Part shown: piece after piece, positions 12,601 to 24,489 of the stretch
Position numbering within the stretch: position 1 is the stretch's first letter
Layout of the letters: every line of letters begins with the position of its first letter
Assembly: GCA_963969495.1 (NCBI GenBank)
Contig: OZ018321.1
Location: 69,267,035 to 69,331,034, forward strand
Direction: 5' to 3'
Source: Ceratothoa steindachneri
Lineage: Eukaryota > Arthropoda > Malacostraca > Isopoda > Cymothoidae
Length of the DNA stretch: 64,000 nt
The notes under the pieces: generated by a model
What the model was told of the DNA's origin: nothing
The model's database searches: none
What the model saw: only the letters and a program-made list of their open reading frames with translations
Made by a program: the position numbers and the translations under genes

Positions 12601-13440
12601 ATGGGTTTAGAGAAATTCATTGTAGAAAAACAACTTTATCATATACAAGGAAAATATTATGAGCAAAAGTAAATAAATGACAATAAATAAGATAAAACTC
12701 GGGGGGTGGGGGATATACAAATGACTTGATGGGAACGAGAGTTTTAGATAGGATGCACCATGATTGCTTCCAGGGAAAGGGGGATAGTGTAAATGACGGT
12801 TCGAAGCACGTAAAGCCTAATTGACTTGAGGCTTTGTATACGCCGAGTAAGCGGGGCGCTGCAAAGTTCCACTTGCAAAATTCTTTCTTTTTTAACCTTG
12901 CTGAGAAACAAACGAAGGAGTACTCTTGACGAGAACGAACTCGATACCCAAGTGATAGATGCCGGTCCTTGTCTATCGTCCCTCGTGTGGGAACTCTGGC
13001 CTTAGGTACGAGCAAGACCAGCTAGAGAGGAGACGCATCGCGTTCGTAAATGGAAGCCGTTGGGAGACAGGGCAGGGTGTACGAGACAGTACGTGGCTGC
13101 TAACCAAGACGTGGATGTATGGTACTAGTTTAGCAAAGTTTTTTCCGAAGTATTTATACTGCCTCGGTGGAAGCGGGTCGCCAGAGGCCCCAAACGGGGA
13201 CGGTGATCTCATTAGACTTGGACGCCAGGGGGGGAGGGGATTTTTTTGCGAGCACATAACAGATTCGCGCGAAGGTCCTCGACGCTGTAGGTCTGGCGCC
13301 CAACGAATCACGTTTGCGCGTGAAATTCTTGCTGTTCCCTTGGGGCTGTCTGGCCGTGAAGGTGCATCTTAATCAGGCGCCACGAGTAGATGTTGTGTTC
13401 TAGGGCGGAAGGAGAATAACATCCCCTCTCTAATATAAAT
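12600..13440. other. GC-richer island of unknown nature
   Basis: The 12.95-13.40 kb part is markedly more GC-rich than its surroundings and open in several frames, but no motif is recognised in the 137-residue plus or 132-residue minus ORF. An 11-base match to a retroviral-type primer-binding site (TGGCGCCCAAC) lies at 13294-13304, but no LTR end in CA precedes it and no gag follows. Confidence 0.3.
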
Positions 13441-15064
13441 AAATACTGAATATTAATTTTCCTTGAACCGAATATTTCCATAGTTTATATCCTAGTATTT
13501 TGCTTTGCATCTTTAACAAGTATCTTTTCAATAATCATTTACTCTATATTAATAAAGCTCTAATTCTTCTCTCTTTCCTAGTAATCCTACAAAGTAAAGA
13601 ATATAAATTCCACAGCCTCCAAATTCACTCCGACCAGTCAATTTCTTCATTGGTTTTAGAGCTAATTCCAAGCAGAAGCGAATGGGTCTTAATAACAGAT
13701 ACTGTAGCGCCAGCTGTGCCTACCAATGTATTTATTTGAGTGACAAAATGCAGAAGACCCTCAATCTATATGCCTAGAATTGCTACAAAAACTGCATTGG
13801 TATTGTGGTTAAGGTAGCGCAATAAATGGCACAGCCTAGTTCATATAGCTCCCTGGGGGACGCCCTATTTAAAACGGTAACTGAGGTTTTATCTTCGAAT
13901 TCGATAGTAGCTACCTTTTTCATAGAGATTGTTTTGTTAAAATTTTTTAGAGTTTTTGACTTTAATTTCTATAGGTATCCTCCTAGACTCTTAAAACGCC
14001 GCCGTCTTGAGTTAAGCGAACGTTTACATAATTAGAAATCCACGAAATGGGGAGCGTATTTACATATTTTCTTTGTCCTTCCTTGTTTATTTTGTTTCCT
14101 TTCTCACAATGTTTTTTCTCCTCCAAGGTTATTGGCCATGTCGGTTGCTGAAAAAACTTCTGAAGTCCATTCGTTAAATTATGTTTTCAAGGATCTCCTG
14201 ATTGTTCCAGTCTGCTACCTTACTTTGTCACCGTTGCCTTCGAGTTCATATTTCTCCCAAGGCAACTTCAACTTTTCAGTTACCCGAAATGTATTTTTAA
14301 TTATTTTATTTAATTATTCTTTTACCCTTTATATCTTGTGTTTTCTCTCCCTTCACTTGATTCTTCTATGAAGTAAATATGCGCTGTTGCAAAATACCAT
14401 TTTTGCAACCTGTCCTTAAAACTTCTTGTAACTTACTTACTTATTTATCTTGGCTCATTACGTTTTTTTCTGTGGATAAGGACTTTTCTTCTCATCCCAA
14501 CTCTGATCGATCCTCGGATTAGGGATTGGTGAACACCCATCACCAAATCTGAACCATTCGACGGACTACCATGCGCCATTCAGACTGTTCGTTCTTCTTT
14601 CCATTTCTATGATCGTTTTTGCAAGTAAGCATTATGATGATCACTTCTTGGCTTTAAATCGTATTTAATAAAATAATAATTCCTGAAATTATACGTATAT
14701 ATAAAGGAGTCGGTCGCGCTTAGCCCCCTAAATGACTTACTTGAAGAGATGGATAATAACTAAAGTCTTTTTTATCACTTAGGTATCTGTTCTCTGTGTA
14801 TTATAATTAATAAGGGAGACGTATGGTGCATTTTTGTCTACATTATGTATGTAAGGATAAACAGTATTACATGAAAGAGATTTTTAAGTTAATTTTTTGC
14901 TTTTCCATTTCCTATAATTGGCCTGATAGAGTTACACATGTCATCGATGATCTCCACCTTTTAAATTTTGGGTTTTTATGAGGTCGTTATTTGGTGTGTT
15001 GCTCATAAATAGAGCGATTCATAATCTTATTGTTAATTTCATAAATTCAAGAAGTTCGCACTTT
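13441..15064. other. Anonymous DNA up to the gypsy A insertion
   Basis: No supportable gene is seen. The last bases, AGAGT at 15065-15069, form the left target duplication of the following LTR element. Confidence 0.4.
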
Positions 15065-15394
15065 AGAGTTGTAGTGGAATGAGGTCCAATTGCGGAAACG
15101 TGCCCTCCTGTACCCACGTGGGTCCGGAGATCAACTAGTGAGGCGGGTGAAAGCATGAGAGCCTAGGCAAGAAGGTGGTGGACGATGTTACCGCTTGCCC
15201 CAGGAGTATTTGCCTAGGGAGCAATGTCATCTTCTCTCTCTATCTCGTGTCCCCCTCACCGTGAGCATGCGGGCGCCTCTGCCTAAGGATAAAAATCCGT
15301 TGGACATTCCAGCCAGCGTTATCGAGATTCCTCCTTCCCCCGAAAGAGTCGCTGACTTTTCATCACGATCGCGCGCGCCTCCTCTCCAGGCACC

Positions 15395-15401
15395 TATATA
15401 A
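15395..15401 (+). promoter_or_regulatory. TATA box in 5' LTR
   Basis: TATATAA sits in a conserved context in both LTRs (the second copy is at 19233-19239), about 650 bp upstream of the AATAAA signal. It is the likely U3 core promoter. Confidence 0.6.
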
Positions 15402-16051
15402 CGCATCGACTGAGTTTTGACCTTAGCACTCGAACGAGCTAGAGGTTGCTCTCCCCCGCCCCTCCTCTGCAGAGGCGATTTCAATTCAAGCGAAAGCTAA
15501 ATCGATCTGTGGACTCTGACGTAGTCATTCGGCAAGCTTCGACTTCAGTGAACCATGCCCTAGTCAATTGGCAAGGACTGACAAGGATACCCAACTCCAA
15601 AGACAACAAGTGCTCCCTCGAACCGAAGCCGAGGTAAACAACTTCTACCCTCGTTTCACCGTCCCAACTGGCCCTATTTTGACAACAAGCTTATAAGGTA
15701 ATAGTAACCGTTGCCACCTGCAGATTGGTCTTAAATCTGACTTATTCCAATTGCTCCATTATTTGTGTAGACGGCCCAGTTAAAATCCCCCTTTTAAATC
15801 ACCAACTGTATCTGACCTCTTTAATCCCTTAATCAACCTCCCTAAGCGTGTAGATCTTTAACCCCGTCTGGACGACTATTCCATGTAAATCCAATTTGCA
15901 TGTAAATTTATATATTCTCTTTTTGTTGTTAGTAATGTAATATTTTCGTCGTCGAATTTCTTTTGCAACCCCAAAGTATACCGGAAACCCCTTTAATTTT
16001 GGCTAACTTGCACTCTGAAATAATTATTTTAAAAAGACCCCGTAAAGAAAG

Positions 16052-16057
16052 AATAAA
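16052..16057 (+). terminator. AATAAA polyadenylation signal in 5' LTR
   Basis: AATAAA is conserved in both LTRs (3' copy at 19909-19914), about 100 bp before the LTR end, as expected for the R/U5 region. Confidence 0.55.
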
Positions 16058-16677
16058 CCATTGCTCCCCGTTGACTCTGGATCTTCAATCCGCTTGGACC
16101 AATCCCCAAAAGCACCCACGTATATAAAAATATATCGTCTGGCTATTTCACGACGTATACTTATATATATACTTTACTCTATTATATAATATGGTGATCA
16201 GGTGTGTCAGAGTCGTTAAATAGGTCGTTGGAGAGATTTTTTTGAGGGAACCCTTTAATTTTATGGTAATTTTTAAAGCTGAGTACCGTTTGAGTTGCAA
16301 AGACGAAACGAAGCTGGAAACAATCCTGCCATATTTATTGTTCGCTTACTGTGTGTATGTCTGTTTTAACCTCACCCTTTAATAGGAAAATCTTGTTAGC
16401 CGACAAAAATTTCCCGCAGTCACTTTAATCCTATACGGATTAGTAGAGTTTGAGCCCTTCTCATCTCAACAAGACTCCATTCTTATATTTGTTTTTATTA
16501 ATTTATTTTAATCGTATATTATATTAGTGCTAGTATTTAAATAGCAAAGCTTCTGCGTTGAACAAGCATATTCCTCCTTGTGTTAGTAATTTGTGGGTCA
16601 AGCCTCAGCCGTCCCGTACTGACGGCCCATTAAAACCCTTTTCTTTCGAACAACGTACTCCCCGTGTTATGAACAAA

Positions 16678-17640
16678 ATGTCTTCGGTTGAGAGTGTAAA
16701 CTCCAAAGAGAATCCCTCCGTTTAAGTGCAAAAGGTCCTGTCACTTACATACAGGAAGAGGAGAGAAAAGAGAGAGTGGAACAAAAAGAAATTAGAGAAT
16801 TAACTGTACAAATTAGAGAGAGTGAAGAACGTGAGAGAATTCGCTAATATGAACCATTTCAGTAAATTCCCGGGTAGGAACCCCTCAATCAGCCTTCTTT
16901 AAACTCCCCACGTTCAAAGAAGGAGAGAACATCGGATCTTTTCTCACTCACTTCCAAAAAAATTTTCAAGTAAATCATTGCGACATAGAGGCAAGTAAGC
17001 TTCTTCCCCTCCTAAGCTCACCGCTCCAAGACCTAGTAGCATTACTTTCCTCTGAGTTTACGGGGGATTACTCCACCCTCAAGTCCAAACTTCTTGATGC
17101 GTACAATATGATGCCTGACTACTACCAAACCAAATTTCGCTACGGCCGTATACAACCAAATATGGCCTTGGGTCATGTTGGATATACCCTTTCCTGAACT
17201 TTTGATTTTTGGTTAGACGCATCGAAAGTCCTTAGTAGATTTTATTCTACGGGATCAGTTGTTGGCATCACTAAGACCAGAGATCTGCTGCTTTGTGAAG
17301 GATCTACGGTGCAACTCCTTTAAAGAGTGCATAGAAGAGGCAGATATCTATGCGGCGAGCCACAACTTCTACCCTAAGGAAAATATAAGCCTCCCCCTTC
17401 ATCCCCCCCACTGAAAATTAATAAGTCGTGGTTCCCTCAAAGAACTCCCGAGAATTCGCCAAGATTACGGGCCCCTTTAAGCCCAGAATTTTCCCTCCAT
17501 CAGAACCACGTGACATCAAGCCCCCATAACTAATTCCCTGGTGTCAACTTTTCCCTATAGGCCAATTATATGTTTTGCTTGCGGGGTGGAAAGCCACATT
17601 CGCCCAAATTGCCCCAAAATTCCCAAATCGTAGAAATTCT
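16678..17640 (+). pseudogene. Gypsy A gag with CCHC zinc knuckle
   Basis: A candidate start is the ATG at 16678, which runs to a stop after 16 codons. Shifting frames then give a charged Glu/Arg stretch, KLPTFKEGENIGSFLTHFQ and further gag-type sequence including LLDAYNMMPDYYQTKFRYG. A CX2CX4HX4C knuckle (CFACGVESHIRPNC) lies at 17571-17612. The capsid-like part resembles the retrotransposon gag domain, which packages element RNA. Several stops and frameshifts show it is dead. The segment near 17330-17380 is homologous to gag of element B. Confidence 0.8.
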
Positions 17641-17749
17641 ATTCACCAAGTCCACCAAGTGAATGTTGCTCCCGCTCCCCATCCATCGCGACCAGAATCC
17701 CAGATCCAACCTCGTATCCCAGTGCCCCAGAGCACCATGTAAATTTCCT

Positions 17750-18355
17750 CTTCAACAAGAATTCTCCAGGCAATATTAATTGAAAACGGCAGCGTTAATG
17801 AGTGCCGAGTCTCAACCTTCGTCTGCGATTCTGGAGGCACATGTATCATGGTATCGAATGAACTTCTTTCCCCGGTGGCTCCCGACCACATAAGGTTTGC
17901 TGTAGTTCGTGAGCACTTGGGACGCGCAAACCGCTTTCCCATTGTAAACTGTCACCTCGAGTGTCAGTACTTTTCCGGATGGGCTAACGTCGTGTCAGCC
18001 CCTATCCAATTCTGTTTTGTTTTGGTAGGACAGTGCCCCCAAGTCTCGGCTAACCATGTGGCTCAGCCAGTTATTACAATAGCCCAGGCAGAGAAAGGGC
18101 GTGTTAAACTGACCCCCTTCAGAAGAGCCCAAACATCCCAAAATCAGCTCGTTCAAGACCTTATCCCCATATATTTGAACCCTCCACGACCAATTCTGGT
18201 ACGGAAACCAAATAACCCTTACTGCATGTATGTAGATTTTAGTATTTAAATCCCTCTGACCGTTTCCGATGCTGAACCGAGTCGTTTAATGGACCTAAAC
18301 CTTTACTTATTCAAAAAATAAAAATTTATTAGCGAGCTCTACACCCGCTAAATTT
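17750..18355 (+). pseudogene. Gypsy A aspartic protease and start of reverse transcriptase
   Basis: The protease region carries ECRVSTFVCDSGGTCIM, with the catalytic D-S-G at 17827-17835, then about 70 residues including VNCHLECQYFSGW. A linker leads to the RT N-terminus: ILVRKPNNPYCMYVDF (the K-P-x-x-x-x-R-x-x-x-D-F block, with Arg replaced by Cys), then TVSDAEP and, after a stop, KFISELYTR (the K-F-I-S-x-L-D-L-T-R block). Homology stops there, around 18355. The polymerase YxDD box, RNase H and integrase are absent. The protease would process Gag-Pol; this copy cannot. Confidence 0.85.
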
Positions 18356-18360
18356 TTAGT

Positions 18361-18895
18361 TATAATTGTTCCATATATATTTGTCCACCCTGTAATAATT
18401 GTAACCGCCAGCTTGAGATTAGCTTATATGCAATTAATTATGTTATGTCCTTGTTTTGTTTTTTTTTGTTTCTCGATGTGTACGTCTATGATGCACATCG
18501 CCCTTGTATAGATGAAACTAGTATTTATAAACCCGGGCCGGAACCAAAAGATGTGTTTGTTTACCACCCTTTATGTAAAAGATATCTTTAAATGTCTATT
18601 TCATTCGTTTTGTACCTTTTCATTTTTTTTTTGCTTTGTATAGCTTAGTGTATACATATTATTTGTTTTAATTATGTCCCTTTTTATTGCTCTTTTGGTC
18701 GGCAATAATTAATTTACGTCCGTTCATATGTACATGCAGTCGGGTAGCATTAGCTTGTACGCATGCTCAACGAGAAGTCATGTATTCCATGTTGTTTTTT
18801 TGTTTTAGTTTTTTCTTTTCCGCTTAACCCGTGACCACAAATTAGTCTAAGGGGATATCACTTTTCTCCTACAACTCCGAAAGTGCCATCTTTTT
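18361..18895 (+). other. Noncoding tail of gypsy A
   Basis: An AT-rich tail between the RT relic and the polypurine tract. It holds no RNase H or integrase motifs and probably replaces deleted pol sequence. Confidence 0.5.
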
Positions 18896-18907
18896 GGATG
18901 GGAGGAG
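18896..18907 (+). promoter_or_regulatory. Polypurine tract of gypsy A
   Basis: GGATGGGAGGAG lies directly before the 3' LTR start TGTAG. This is the position of the plus-strand priming site. Element B has a similar tract before its LTR. Confidence 0.7.
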
Positions 18908-20013
18908 TGTAGCAGCATGGGGTCCAATGGCGGCCACGTGCCCTCCTGTACCGACGTGTATCCAGAGACCAACTCGTGAGGCGGGTGAAAGCATGATAAC
19001 CTAGGCAAGGAGTCGGCGGACGATGTTATCGCTCGCCCAAGCTGTATTTTCCTAGGGACCAATGTCATCTCCCCCCTTCCTCTCGTGGCCCCCTCACTCC
19101 AAGCATGCGGCCACCTCTGCTCAAGGATTGGAATCCGTTGGACATTCCAGCGAGCGTTATCAAGATTCCCCGTTCCCCAGAAAGAGTCGCTGACTTTTCA
19201 TCGCGATCACGCGCACCTCCTCTCCAAGCACCTATATAACGCGTCGACCGGTTTTTGACAGTAGCACTGCTAAACTTCTACCTACTCTGACGAACGAGCT
19301 AAAGGACGATCTCCCCCAGTATCCAGCGGTGATTTCGATTCAAGTCAAGGCCATATCGATCCGTGAACTCTGCCGTAGTCATTTGGCAAGCTTCGACTTC
19401 AGTAAACCATGCCCTAGTCAATTGGCAAGGACTGAGAAGGATTCCCCAACTATGAAGATTACAAGTGCTCCCTCGAACTGAACCTGAGGTAAACAACTTC
19501 TACCGTCGTTTCACCGTTCCCTAATGGCCCCTTTTTGTCAACGAGCTCATAAAGTAATCAAAACCGTTGCCGCCTGTAGATTGGTCTTAAATCTGGCTTA
19601 TCCCAATTGCTTTATTATTTGTGTAGACACCCCAGTTAAAATTCCCCTTTAAATCACCAACTGTATCTAACCTATTTAATTCCTTAATCAAGCTACCTGG
19701 TCGCGTGTAGATCATTAACCCCGTCTGGACGACCATTCTATTTAAATTAAATTTCCCTGTAAATGTATATATTCTCTTTTTGTTGTTAGTAAAGTATTAT
19801 TTTCGTCGTCGACTTTCTTTTGCAACCCCAACGTGTACCAGCAACCTCTTTAATTTGGACCAATTTTCACTCTGAACTAATTTTTTAAAAAGGACCCCGC
19901 AAAGTAAGAATAAACCATTGCTCCCCGTTGACTCTGGGTCTTCAAACTGCTGGGGCCAATCCCCCAAAAGCACCCAGGTATATATAAATATATCGTCTGG
20001 CCATTCCACGACA
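18908..20013 (+). repeat. 3' LTR of gypsy A
   Basis: This LTR begins TGTAGCAG, ends ACGACA, and is followed by the AGAGT duplication. It has the same TATA (19233-19239) and AATAAA (19909-19914) signals as the 5' LTR. Confidence 0.9.
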
Positions 20014-20399
20014 AGAGTCGCTACGTTTATTTGCATGTACATCTTTCTAGAGGTTGAGTTGCGCTCTATTGCCATCACCTTTACGAATGCTGAGACTAGT
20101 ACTACCAATATTGCTTATTACGGCAGAGTACGTATGTTCGTCTGATTCGTACATGAGTAAATCCGTTCTACTTTTCTCTAAGAGTGCTTTAATTTAACTC
20201 TTTAGCCAGTGGTGATTCGTATTATAATTAATATATATTGTCATTTGCAGCGTTCGAGGATCTAATTAAACAACACAGATAAATATATACTTTTAATTCC
20301 AAAAAGAATCAAATATTAAATCTTTAAATACACTTTCGCACGGAATGGGAAATTACAAAAAAATTAATAAGTTTTGGAGTCGTTTACCTTTAACTTAGA

Positions 20400-21070
20400 G
20401 GGAATCTACAGTTGGGTGACCTTAAGAGTGAGTCTACTCACTTTGGTGATTTGAGGCGAGTTGGACTGGAGGCTTCCTCGCTTCGACGAGGAGGGTTGGG
20501 AAAACAGCTGATGCTTCTCACTGGGTAGATGTAGGCGCGTGGTGAGGCTATTCGGGAAAAACAGCTGTTCCTTTCACTGGGTTGGTGGAGGCGCGTGCCG
20601 AGGCTTTATGACTTGAAGGTGTAGAGTGAGGTGATCTTGGATGAACGGAAGTTATCGCGATCACTGTGTTACCAATTCAGGCTTCTCAATGATGAGACTT
20701 GACCATGAGGAGAATCTTTTATCGAATGGGAAGTAACGTTGGTATTCCTCAATGATGAGGCATATCTCTGATTTTTTTCAGAAAACTGAGATAAGGGATT
20801 TTCTCTGGACAAGAATGGTATGAGAATTGGTCTCGATACCACTGGTCGGCACTTATAAGCGACCAAAGAAGGGCCTAGGGAGGAAAGTCCCGCTCGGTTC
20901 CAACTATCTTATTGATTCCCTGTTTGATTCAGGGACTCCTCTTCTTCTGTCGATTGCTTCACAGGTACTCCCATTTCATTTATCAAGCTTGAACTATATA
21001 TACGTCGATTATCCCCTATAGGAGTGAATAGGAAACGAGGTAGTTTAGGAGGGGCGACCCTCACTAGCCC
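20400..21070. repeat. Unclassified GC-richer segment with tandem duplication
   Basis: This block is GC-richer than its flanks and contains a 56-bp-period duplication at 20498-20550 and 20554-20606 (AACAGCTG ... CACTGGGT ... GGCGCGTG ... GAGGCT). Two CTCAATGATGAG words follow near 20685 and 20748, and a CTTATAAGCG promoter-like word lies near 20850. The composition resembles a solo LTR, but I cannot fix TG...CA ends or a target duplication. Confidence 0.35.
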
Positions 21071-22099
21071 ACAATTAAGCCTCTCTCATACGGCATGAAT
21101 TTTCAACGAAGTGACACTTTGCCCCTTCTGGTTTACGCACGTGGAAGGTGAGATTTCTTCTATTTGGCGAAAATAGACATAAATAATCGGAGGGGACAGT
21201 GAGCCTTTTCATAGATTTTCTGCCGACAAAGCCTTAAGCAGCAAGATTTTCATTCTAAAGGCTGTCCCACACTCCTGTGTTTGTATTAACGGACTACGAA
21301 ATCTGCTGACTCAAATACTTCTTTGCGAGCAACTTCACATCTTGGGCAGCCGTGAAAGGTGGGGGGGGGGAAAGCCTTGGCCCATGTGGAGCGCAAGGTT
21401 GACACTGTATAAACGAACTAGCATCTGCTTGTCCCCGTGATATTCATTCTCCAACAGAAATTGAGCGATAAAAGATTTTTCAACTCTATGAGTCACTGAT
21501 AGATAAATCTTGAATTCGTTGACCGGCACGGGAACCTGTGTTTTCGAACGGCAGTGGTTTCGCATGGTTGCTCGTCCTTCATATTCTTTGCACCCTAAAT
21601 TATATTCTTTTTTAACGTTTCTCCATTAGATGTATCACATATTTTTACTTCCCTTAGTGTCACTACTTCTTTACCTTATTTTAGAAGCTGCAAAATTCCA
21701 AGTAAGTATGCCACAACGGAACAAGGTTGAAATAACATCAAGAACTCAAATTGAGAGCAATTTAATTAATTCTTTTAATTTATGCTGGAAACTGGCTGAA
21801 TCGAACAATCAAGTAATAATAGCTTCCGTCGTACTCGGCTGATTACACAGGCCTGCGTTTGAAAAAATTTTTATGTTCCCCAGGATTTCTTTGTGGTTTT
21901 TTGATGAATCCAACCTCCTGAGCTCAAAAATGAATGTATATTTGTTCAATCAGGTCAGATTTTCTCAGTACAGCATACACCATTTTCATTGAGATTACCT
22001 CATTTTTTCTGAATTTAAAAAAAAAAAACTTTCTCTATCTAATAATGCATTATTACTGTTATATCATATAAACAGGAATACACGTATGTGAACTATAAT
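21071..22099. other. Anonymous DNA
   Basis: No gene is recognised. A 10-G run lies near 21360. Confidence 0.35.
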
Positions 22100-22885
22100 T
22101 CTTTTAATAAACAAAAAATAAAAGAATGCAACATAATAAAGAAAATAATAATAATTTCGAAGAACAGACGCCCTTGACGATTTTCGTTTGTGCCTGTCAT
22201 CTGGTGAATCACGCTTCAAACACCAACAGTAGTCAGCAAGCATGTTTCCGTTTCATTTACACTGGTACCTGAATTCCATTGTTTTTATGTCCTGGTGGAA
22301 TCTTTGCCCCTGTTCTTTACTTTAATCCCCGCAGTTGTCGGTAAAATAATCCAGATGGGACTGTAAAATTGTATCTTTATAGACATTCGAGCTCCCAAAT
22401 GTTTGAGACTTGTTAAGAGCTGATTGACCAGGTCAACATATTCTTCTAGGCTTCTTTTTTGCCTAGAAAATTGTTAACTAGAGCTTTAAAAGCTTTCCAG
22501 GCATCTTTTTCTATGTCCTTCATTGATGCATCAAATTGCTGATCAAGTTCCTGATTTGAAGTCCATCAAAAATTCCCCCATGGAGCTTAGCGTCACTGAT
22601 TTGTGGAAATTTTTGAAAAAGAAATTTAAAAGCTTGGCCTACTTTATTAAGGGTTTTGACATAATTTTTCATTATGCCAAGCTTTATATGCAGTGGAGGG
22701 AGGAGTATTTTTTGAGGAGGCACTAAAGGTTCAGCTATCACATTGTTTGATCTAATTCTAAATGCTTCTTGTGAAGGTCAAACCTTCTTCTCATAGTGCA
22801 TACTATCTGCACGACTGTCCCATAAACATAGGAAACAGGGATGCTTCGTGTAGCCTGTTTGCGCTCCAAGCGTAAGAGACACTAC

Positions 22886-23298
22886 CTAGAAAAAATTTAG
22901 CACGGTATGTAAATTCAGTGTAATATTTCTAAAAACAAATTCAAAGTAATATTTCTTAAAACAATAAGAATATGAATATGTACTGAAAAATCCTGTATGC
23001 CGATGCATTAAATCATCGTATTGGAACTAATTGGATATATGTAAATCTTATTTTGAGTTTATTGAGTTGTGTTGTATACCTTCTCAATTAGGATAAGTTA
23101 CCCATTAACCCAATAGGATGCATTAACCTATAGGGACACACTTCAACAAAAAATATAACTCAAAAATGACTCATGATTTCCAGATTTCCATTTTTGTAAA
23201 ATGTAAGTTGACCAAAAGGTGTATACAAGTATTAACATTTAAAAATGAAAATGTTAATATCAAAAAGCTTAGAAATGCCAAGTGAAAAATGATCTTAC
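22886..23298 (-). other. Intron 2 of family copy 1
   Basis: The 413-bp intron has donor GAAAG|GTAAGA and acceptor TTTTTTCTAG|GT. It joins ICGD-stop-K to VVSLTLGAQTGYTK in phase, restoring the GDLKVV-type family motif apart from the TGA. Confidence 0.75.
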
Positions 23299-23934
23299 CT
23301 TTCAGTCACCACATATCCTCCACTTATAGCTAGAGTAATTTATTGCATCCAGCAATTTTTTCATATTTTCATAACTTTCAGTAAGTTGGATTGAATGTTC
23401 TATAGGAACGAAAGCTATCTTGTTACCAATATTCAGTAACACAGCTTTTAAACTTCTACTGGAGGAATCTATAAACAGTCTCTATTCTATTGGGTTTTAG
23501 GGAATTTCAAGGGCCTCAACAATTCTTTTAATATTGGCGCAGTATACTAAAGAGCTGGAAGAATGCTGTAAAAAATAGCTTCGAAACTCTTGTTCTCTAT
23601 TTCTGTACCCCCCTAAATGTTGTTTCTTAAGCAAGAAGATTACTTTCACGAAGTCGAGAGGCAAAAAGTTGTGTATTCGCCTTTAAATGCCCCAGATCCT
23701 TGTTCAGGTCATTTAACTGAACTTGAGTGAATGGTCTTGCGACCATATCATGTGTGCAAACCTGATAAGACTCAGATGTGTCATAATCTTGGTCAACTTC
23801 CATATTAATCTCTTCATGTACCTCTATATGTTCAGAGGGAGAAGGTATAGGAATTCCTGGACGATGGGGCAGGGGTTTGATGGCAGAAGGAACATCCGGA
23901 TATGCCACACTATGTTTATTCTTCTTATTTATAC

Positions 23935-24133
23935 CTGTGTAAAATATAATTGCATATTACATAAAGGAATTGATTTGGAGTTGCAGATAGTACATAAATG
24001 TTTAGTAAAGGATATGTTCATGCTGAAGTGAACTAGGTTAGTTTTTAATTTAATGCTAAGTCTTTGAAAAATAATGACATTTTAAGGAGCCAGTATAATA
24101 CTGAACGCGTAAAATACTTGATACAATGCTCAC
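23935..24133 (-). other. Intron 1 of family copy 1
   Basis: The 199-bp intron reads AAAG|GTGAGC at the donor and TTTTACACAG|GT at the acceptor. Splicing joins CYFCMTNLK to GINKKNKHSVAYP in frame, matching the family's usual continuity there. Confidence 0.75.
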
Positions 24134-24489
24134 CTTTAAGATTTGTCATGCAAAAATAGCAGTCCGTAGTGTGGTCCTTGCCATCTCTCCACACCATGGG
24201 AACACCAAAAGAGAGGGACTTCTGTTCGCCCTGACTCCAGCGTCTTAAACTTATGTACCATCCCTTGCAGCAGATATGTGGTGCAAAACTTTTATCTTGA
24301 TCTCTTAGCCTTACTCCAAAATATGCATGATACAAAGATTTAATTACAGAAGGGATTGTACTTTGCTGCTCGGGAGAAGTCACTTTGCCGTAAACATAGC
24401 AAAATCTGTCGGAGCTATTCTTACATTTTCTGTTCATTTTTAACTCAACCACTATTATTATTATTCTTATTATTATAATGCTAAGCAAT

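Larger units (their letters stand above)
15070..16155 (+). repeat. 5' LTR of gypsy A
   Basis: This LTR begins TGTAG and ends at CACGAC followed by G, where the 3' copy has A (giving the canonical CA). It aligns over its whole length with 18908-20013, including shared blocks around the TATA and AATAAA signals. It is about 20 bp shorter than the 3' LTR through small indels. Confidence 0.9.
15065..20018 (+). mobile_element. Ty3/gypsy LTR retrotransposon A with target duplication
   Basis: The element is delimited by long direct repeats at 15070-16155 and 18908-20013, flanked on both sides by the 5-bp duplication AGAGT (15065-15069 and 20014-20018). The internal 2.75 kb contains, in order, gag relics with a zinc knuckle, an aspartic protease with a D-S-G motif and the beginning of RT, then about 540 bp with no coding motif. 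Most of RT and all of RNase H and integrase are missing, so the copy is an internally deleted derivative. LTR divergence (many substitutions and indels by eye) suggests an old insertion. The gag-protease-RT order and protease type indicate Ty3/gypsy. A related copy, B, lies at about 52.1-55.2 kb. Confidence 0.9.
22100..24437 (-). pseudogene. Uncharacterised repetitive protein family, copy 1 (three exons)
   Basis: I recognise this as a large uncharacterised family that recurs in arthropod and other invertebrate genomes; its function is unknown to me. The start is taken at ATG 24437 (MNRKCKNSSDRFCYVYGK). Exon 1 (24437-24134) has RDQDKSFAPH, FGVPMVW and DHTTDCYFCMTNLK. Exon 2 (23934-23299) has VPSAIKP, RLFIDSS and ICGD. 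Exon 3 (22885 to about 22100) has TGYTKHPCFLCLWDSR, LLPPLHIKLGIMKNYV, IFDGLQIR, GQRFHQDI and MLADYCW. Exon 1 is fully open. Exon 2 has one frameshift and three in-frame stops; exon 3 has at least one frameshift after QIR. The paired Cys motifs suggest metal binding, but that is inference. Copy 2 lies at 41.9-50.3 kb on the other strand. Confidence 0.8.

Noticed and set aside
13294..13304. TGGCGCCCAAC resembling a retroelement primer-binding site
   Set aside because: No LTR ending in CA precedes it, no matching LTR is found and no gag or pol follows, so it is probably chance.
12959..13372. 137-residue ORF in the GC-rich island, with an overlapping minus-strand ORF
   Set aside because: Several frames are open because of composition, and no motif or family is recognisable.
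16191..16208. TGGTGATCAGG after the 5' LTR of gypsy A as a primer-binding site
   Set aside because: It lies about 35 bp beyond the LTR end behind AT-rich DNA and I could not match it to a tRNA 3' end.
24045..24133. Read-through extension of exon 1 of family copy 1
   Set aside because: A GTGAGC donor and a matching acceptor restore the family frame; the extension has no family similarity.
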